Part shown: positions 60,401-64,000 of the stretch, piece after piece | Layout of the letters: every line of letters starts with the position of its first letter | Position numbering within the stretch: position 1 is the stretch's first letter | Origin: Biomphalaria glabrata | Taxonomy: Eukaryota; Mollusca; Gastropoda; Planorbidae | NCBI RefSeq assembly: GCF_947242115.1 | Contig: NC_074712.1 | Span: 17,760,666-17,824,665, forward strand | Direction of reading: 5' to 3' | DNA: 64,000 nt | The notes under the pieces: generated by a model | Seen by the model: only the letters and a program-made list of their open reading frames with translations | Told to the model about the DNA's origin: nothing | Database searches by the model: none | Made by a program: the position numbers and the translations under genes

Positions 60401-63400
60401 TAAATTATTTAGAACACTGAAGGACATTATATTTTACGAACGAGAGTAAATTATTTAGAACACTGATGGATATTATATTTTACGAACGAGAGTAAATTAT
60501 TTAGAACACTGAAGGACATTATATTTTACGAACGAGAGTAAATTATTTAGAACACTGAAGGACATTATATTTTACGAACGAGAGTAAATTATTTAGAACA
60601 CTGATGGATATTATATTTTACGAACGAGAGTAAATTATTTAGAACACTCACAGATACCAGGTTTCACGAACGAATTAAGGTAAGTAATTTAAAATTGGGG
60701 AGTGTAAATATAGAAAGACAAATTACATAGCTGTTAATTCAAAGTTTGCAGCTACATTACACATCAACAGCTGTCTTGCTGTTTCGTGATACGAGGCGAA
60801 TACTTGACAGCGTCCAACCAACCCGTACCATGAATGTAATCAATGAAAGTTAAGATCGGGCTCCTAAATTATCTTATAAATAATTCATAGAAAATGATCA
60901 CGAAGAAGTGTATATGTGCATCAACATTGACCTAATATTCGAATAGAACATTTCGTAGCCAACATTAAACATCTTTGCTGATATTCATGCATACATAACA
61001 GATAAACAGGCAGAACCTCAGACCCACTGACAATGTTGTCCATTATGCCATGTAGATAAACACGCAGAACCTCAGACCCACTGACAATGTTGTCCATTAC
61101 GCCATGTAGATAAACAAGCAGAACCTCAGACCCACTGACAATGTTGTCCATTATGCCATGTAGATAAACAAGCAGAACCTCAGACTCACTGACAATCTTG
61201 TCCATTACGCCATGTAGATAAACAAGCAGAACCTCAGACCCACTGACAATCTTGTCCATTACTCCATGTAGATAAACAAGCAGAACCTCAGACCCACTGA
61301 CAATGTTGTACTTTACGCCCACACAATGTTCCTGTTTACAATTATTTTGTTTCCTCCGTTTTGCAAATGTCAATGTTTACTGTGCTCAAAATCTACAAAG
61401 TAAATCCTTAATTTCAACATACTTTGCATTTGTTTGCAGAGCTGCAGCTATAGAACGACTAAATCAACTATTAGCTGACTGGGCAGGTAGGAACTATTTT
61501 TCTTCTCTAGTAAATTTGTTTAAAACAGTTATTATTTTAGCTGTTACTTTGTAAAACCCAATTATTTTTGTGTGTGTTTGCTGTCTTTGTCTGTCCGTAC
61601 AATTAAAATCTCTGAAACTGAACATGTTGATAAAAACCGTTGCAAAAGTTTCCTTTTGGCATTCGAAAACGAACCATTTTATTTTCAACATTTAGCCTAG
61701 TTTTAGCCTATTAATAGATCAACAGGAGGCGCGGTGGCTGAGCGGTAAAGCGCTTGGCTTCCGAACCAGGATCTTCGGGCGCATCTGAGTCCACCCAGCT
61801 CTAATGGGTACCTGACATTAGTTGGGAAAAGTAAAGGCGGTTGGTCGTTGTGCTGGCCACATGATACCTTCATTAACCGTAGGCCATGTAAACAGATGAC
61901 CTTTACATCATCAGCCCCATAGACCACAAGGTCTGAAAGGGGAACTTTTACTTTTTAAAAAAATAGATCAACACGATTAAAAGAAAATAGTTTCTAATTT
62001 ATATTTTAAAACCAGATGCAACATGTTAGATTTAATTTCACGTCAAAGTCTTCAACTTGCTTGAAACAGATGCAAAAGCTATACATGGATTTTAAACTGT
62101 TATTGTATATATTAAAAAATACGTATATTTTTAAAGATTCGAATCTAACTGGAAAACTTTTAATCAGCGTACATCGTGTAACTAGCAAAATAAAACAAAT
62201 CCTTTAAAAGAAAAAAAAACTGGGGAAAGGGGAAAAACAAACAAACGGATCTAAGGGAAGAACTCCCCATTTATAACTATATGTCTTTTTCCTCTATATC
62301 TCCTTATCCTCTTTTCAACATCAAACAAAATAATTATTTGCCAATGATAAGTTGACTAAATGGTTAATAATTTGTTAAGTAAAATAAATAATTGTGTCAA
62401 GTTTCAACTTGAACCGAGAAATAGTGAGAGAAATAACGTGTTTAAAATTTGTACCAGACAGACAGACAGACAGACAGACAGAGTGAGCTGATATAAGCTT
62501 TGTCGAAATAGATTCATTTATGGATGAGCTACGTATAGACTGCATATGATTTTTAAAATACGAAGCCCTTTCCTTTAAAAAAGTATACTTTTGGTATATT
62601 TGGTATACCTATGTATAAACTAAACTTTATTAGGCAGCTCTTATGCTGTATCTGATCTAACGTACGCCACGCTATATTTGCCAGTGTATCACAGAATAGC
62701 TCATCCAGTTCCACTAAGCAGACAATCTTTGCTCAGCGATTTGGACCCCAAAAGGAAAATTTCCAGAAGTACTTTCATTCACATAGCCAGGGGCAGCGCA
62801 CACCGGAAAGAGTCAATGGGCAGTCAGTTGTCCAGCAGCAGTGGAAAGAAAACGACATCTTACGCTGTACCAAAGAGGTGAACTTGACATTCTCAAAGTA
62901 GTTGAATATATGAGGTCATTGTAATGCACTACATTAACATATAAAAATAGCTTGAGATTGTTATAATTCAATACACTATCAACTATCTGATAATAATAAC
63001 AATAATAATAATAATTATAGTTTTTATATACTTTCAAGCTTATAGCCTGCTATGGTCCAATCTAATTTTTGGATCAGTGGAGAGGGGGTATCTGAGAGAA
63101 GTTTTTCCGTGCTGCCTTTAGGCGCTCAGTAAATACAACCCTGTTCGAGTCGGGTGTCGAACCTCGAGCCCCCTTCATAGGTAGCCAAGACAGGCAAAGT
63201 TCAAGCGTACTTAGCCTCTCGACCACGCTTCCCACAGCTCCATATAAGATTATTACTGGAATCTTCACTAAATTGTTTTATTTTTTCGTATAGCCTTAAA
63301 AAAAGGAATCGATGGAAATTCTTTAGCCAAGAAGCCTCCAACCACTTGAGAGCCTCCAGAATGCAGTTACCAGAAGAGATATCCAAGTCAGAGCTAAGAA

Positions 63401-63421
63401 TTTATGTGTCGTCAACGCCAG
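52966..63421 (+). CDS. Unrecognised host gene, several exons, 3' end outside window
   Basis: Probable exons 52966-53085 (or from 52917 if not the start), 53659-53770, 61440-61486, 62634-62877 and 63294-63421, all with AG/GT borders. The last three join in phase. Between 53770 and 61440 the phases differ, so one exon is probably missing from this list. Text: MALVPSAVNAWGNAPDLDIR, a helical KAKLQLENELLKLQAVRTNE, RLERVRPHASLHYSRVQPPL, AAIERLNQLLADWAG, SSYAVSDLTYATLYLPVYHR, SLLSDLDPKRKISRSTFIHI, then basic KKRNRWKFFSQEASNHLRAS. ATG 52966 has a good start context (AAGATGG). No enzyme motif, signal peptide or membrane segment is seen. The first part could form a short coiled coil. I cannot name the family. 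Confidence 0.6.
53800..53920 (+). mobile_element. LTR fragment, same Gypsy/Mag-like family as 29352-29701 (fossil)
   Basis: Shares GTAATAAATGGAGTTC, ATGTCTTCC, TAGTTTGTTATTT and the ACTCTACA end with the other copy. It is followed by TGGTGTCAGAAGTGG, a primer-binding-site style. The 5' part is missing and no coding region follows; broken. It lies in an intron of the unrecognised gene, just after an exon. Confidence 0.55.
54319..54408. repeat. (TA)n microsatellite
   Basis: About 45 TA repeats. Open frames through it (IYIYIY) are artefacts. Confidence 0.98.
54409..55605. other. Intronic stretch, nothing certain
   Basis: 54410-54640 has some coding-like text (KPAATPEHNELFKGFSNCVL) without clean splice borders or phase; perhaps a transposon remnant. 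Confidence 0.3.
55612..55862. repeat. 30-bp minisatellite, 8.3 copies
   Basis: Unit CTTTCGGTACATTCCGTGAT plus GAGACGAACG; all but the last copy (GAATG) appear identical. The period being a multiple of three keeps four frames open. Confidence 0.95.
56011..56354. repeat. 86-bp tandem repeat, 4 copies
   Basis: The unit starts GTCATGACGTATTACAAGAC and ends TGTTGACTCATAAA. Starts at 56011, 56097, 56183 and 56269, with three or four base changes overall. The unit contains a TGACGT CRE-like word and TGACTCA, an AP-1-type word. Confidence 0.95.
56355..56450 (-). repeat. Dispersed repeat fragment (family of 35770)
   Basis: GCACAGTTTCAACTTGATCT and GAGAATAAGAAGTAGGAGAA, the inverse of the GGATCAAGTTGAAACTT phrase. 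Confidence 0.55.
56534..56577. repeat. (GA)n-rich microsatellite
   Basis: Imperfect GA repeats with GACA interruptions. Confidence 0.9.
56729..56926. repeat. 46-bp minisatellite, left part (about 4 units)
   Basis: Unit GAGTAAATTATTTAGAACAC plus TGATGGACATTATATTTTAC plus GAACGA. It starts at a divergent edge unit (CATGTTTCATGAACGAAGGT) and is cut by the hAT element at 56927. Confidence 0.92.
56927..59881 (+). mobile_element. hAT element, 2955 bp, with partial transposase, inserted in a minisatellite
   Basis: TTACGAAC flanks both sides (56919-56926 and 59882-59889). Inverted ends TAGGGGTGCACCGGATAGT. Both ends are rich in CCGGCTCCGG words. 57330-58560 holds about four copies of a 230-310 bp repeat (each with TTTTATTTGTTTAG and CCATCACATTGAGTT). 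An open transposase N-terminal part follows at 58622. Non-autonomous. Confidence 0.92.
58622..59362 (+). CDS. hAT transposase (ZBED-like), truncated at about 246 aa
   Basis: BED zinc finger at residues about 8-60: LIWRYFNVK, then C-x-x-C (CNAC) and HLRSKH. Next is a serine-rich spacer and GIKEVLDKAKLWDINSDNAK. The start of the RNase-H-like domain follows: EPYQVVEKPGFIGLLKVLEK, YTVPSRKYFTERVIPDIY and ESYFGLTAHWLNE, as in ZBED1/hAT-Ac transposases, which are 600-700 aa long. The reading frame stops at 59362, after which only non-coding end sequence remains, so the C-terminal catalytic and dimerisation parts were deleted. The long open frame suggests either recent loss or use as a DNA-binding protein; the first is more likely. 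Confidence 0.85.
   Translation: MADKKSSLIWRYFNVKTMDYSKAVCNACKIVMSRGKPGKPKDFSTTTMISHLRSKHPDLFNEMTALKSASNNITACASTSTSSSDSSSLTHKQQPGIKEVLDKAKLWDINSDNAKRIHLAIAKMIATDMEPYQVVEKPGFIGLLKVLEKRYTVPSRKYFTERVIPDIYDNISSKLREMLSDAKSIAFSTVTWTADNTTESYFGLTAHWLNESFDRSSYVLHCTKFNVQHTAANLLYLRYLLSHYLY
59882..60690. repeat. 46-bp minisatellite, right part (about 17 units)
   Basis: Same unit as 56729-56926. Variants by the words GATGGACAT (d), GAAGGACAT (p), GATGGATAT (t), GATGGACAA (x). Order from 59882: d p t, p p t, p x d d, p p t, p p t, then a divergent edge unit ending near 60690. Confidence 0.95.
60999..61318. repeat. 54-bp tandem repeat, about 6 copies
   Basis: The unit contains GCAGAACCTCAGACCCACTG, ACAATGTTGTCCATTA and CCATGTAGATAAACA; starts at 61011, 61065, 61119 and so on. 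The - strand stays open (SGSEVLLVYLHGVMD) because 54 is a multiple of three. Intronic. Confidence 0.93.
61725..61961 (+). mobile_element. SINE family 1, full copy with 12-bp target-site duplication
   Basis: AATAGATCAACA flanks it at 61713-61724 and 61962-61973. The head GGTGGCTGAGCGGTAAAGCG is tRNA-like (A box). The body has GAGTCCACCCAGCTCTAATG, GGTTGGTCGTTGTGCTGGCC and CCATAGACCACAAGGTCTGA. A T-rich tail follows. This is the best reference copy in the window. Confidence 0.9.
62380..62515 (-). repeat. Dispersed repeat copy with (GACA)n
   Basis: GTGTCAAGTTTCAACTTGAA, AGAAATAACGTGTTTAAAAT, then CAGACAGACAGACAGACAGA and GTGAGCTGATATAAGCTTTG; the inverse of the family seen at 35770. Confidence 0.65.
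62988..63017. repeat. (AAT)n short microsatellite
   Basis: ATAATAATAACAATAATAAT region within an intron. Confidence 0.8.
63085..63235 (-). mobile_element. SINE family 2 copy
   Basis: GGGGGTATCTGAGAGAAG tail (inverse), CGTGCTGCCTTTAGGCGCTC, GTCGAACCTCGAGCCCCC and TTAGCCTCTCGACCACGC (inverse head). It ends about 60 bp before an exon of the unrecognised gene. Confidence 0.75.
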
Positions 63422-63535
63422 GTAGGAAAACAACACGGTTAACGTATGTATTGTCACATCTCGTATTTTAAAACATGATGACCTTGCCAATATAATATTT
63501 ATTGGTTTTTCGACAAATGTTTTCAGACAATATCT

Positions 63536-63993
63536 TTTTAGCGGCCCCTCGAAAGGGGAGTAGCCCCTATTAGTTTTGTGTGGTCTGTCTGTCTATTTAG
63601 TGAATAATTTAAAAAATGGTGTATTTAAAAAAAAAAAAAAACGGCTTGCATAGTTGATTTTAAAAATACAATTTTTCGCTTTCAGAAAAGAAAAAAAGTA
63701 GCTGTTGCATCAGAACTATGAAAGATCTAAAATATGACTTCGAAATTTTAATATCTTTTCTAGATTGTCTTCCAGTTGGTTGGTCATTGTGCTGGCCACA
63801 CGACACCCTGCTCTTTAACAAGTGGCCAAAGAAACAGATGACCTTAATATCATCTGCCCTATAGATTGCAAGGTCTGAAAGGAAAACTTTTTTTTTTTTT
63901 ACTTTTCTAGTTTTTGCAATCTAAACGGGATGGACGGACAGACAGACCACACAAAGCTAATAGCGGCCATTCGTCTTTTGGGGGCGGCTAAAA
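63536..63993. mobile_element. Long-TIR MITE, split by a SINE
   Basis: The left end TTTTAGCGGCCCCTCGAAAG continues to CTATTAGTTTTGTGTGGTCT. The right end is the inverse (GACCACACAAAGCTAATAGC ... GGGGGCGGCTAAAA). The interior has GTAGCTGTTGCATCAGAACT as in the 22640 copy. No coding capacity; superfamily not determined. Confidence 0.75.
63764..63901 (+). mobile_element. SINE family 1, 5'-truncated, nested in the MITE
   Basis: CTTTTCTAG at 63755-63763 and again at 63902-63910, an exact 9-bp target-site duplication. Body GGTTGGTCATTGTGCTGGCC, tail GCAAGGTCTGAAAGG then a T run. Removing it restores the MITE order seen at 22640-22881. Confidence 0.85.
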
Positions 63994-64000
63994 TAGGTCC

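Noticed and set aside
60650-60680. Possible small exon ending in AATTAAG with a GTAAGT donor
   Set aside because: It is a divergent edge unit of the 46-bp minisatellite, and its phase would bring a stop in the next exon.
60921-61373. 150-codon frame with SGSEVLLVYLHGVMD repeats
   Set aside because: Made by the 54-bp tandem repeat inside an intron of a + strand gene.
61728-61800. tRNA-like head considered as a tRNA gene
   Set aside because: No closed acceptor stem or proper anticodon arm visible; it continues into a SINE body with target-site duplication.

Overview
The window reads as nuclear DNA of a gastropod mollusc, most likely a pulmonate snail. The DNA is AT-rich, the genes are split by long introns with GT/AG borders, and the window is full of SINEs, LINE tails, hAT and MULE DNA transposons and minisatellites. 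The commonest SINE has a tRNA-like head and a tail ending in a TCTGAAAGG-type motif, which I associate with pulmonate genomes. The species call is inference; no marker gene is present.

Four host genes can be supported. (1) On +, 447-6706 holds the last five exons of a MELK-type protein kinase. The kinase domain lies upstream of the window, and the C-terminal KA1 domain is intact. (2) On -, 24370-12797 holds a complete ten-exon phospholipase B-like gene (PLBD1/2 family, 544 aa) with a signal peptide and the nucleophile Cys in a GHCSVLIK context. A perfect CLEAR-type palindrome, GTCACGTGAC, lies 1.6 kb upstream of its start. (3) On -, 37588-34261 holds a two-coding-exon gene for ADP-ribose/CDP-alcohol diphosphatase (ADPRM, 332 aa). 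(4) On +, about 52966-63421 holds exons of a gene I do not recognise, running off the right end.

Between and inside these genes most of the DNA is mobile or repetitive. 5.5-11 kb holds 5'-truncated LINEs, two of them with clear target-site duplications (TSDs) and one nested in another. 17.4-18.9 kb holds a hAT MITE carried in a young 696-bp tandem duplication. 20.6-22.9 kb holds a LINE, SINEs and a MITE. 26.4-35.4 kb holds hAT elements with exact 8-bp TSDs, an LTR fossil and SINE clusters. 41.7-44.3 kb holds a decayed MULE with GCCAAAACG-rich ends and a FLYWCH/transposase remnant. 45.06-46.41 kb holds a 24-bp minisatellite organised into a 22-unit (528-bp) higher-order repeat. 56.7-60.7 kb holds a 46-bp minisatellite split by a 3-kb hAT element. 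The right end holds further minisatellites, SINEs and a long-TIR MITE that was itself hit by a SINE.

The genes are not an operon and have no evident joint function. I saw no CRISPR array, bacterial gene, rRNA or functional tRNA gene. No clearly new biological system is visible. The most unusual items are the higher-order minisatellite, the CLEAR motif of the lysosomal gene, the unrecognised + strand gene and the datable nested insertions.
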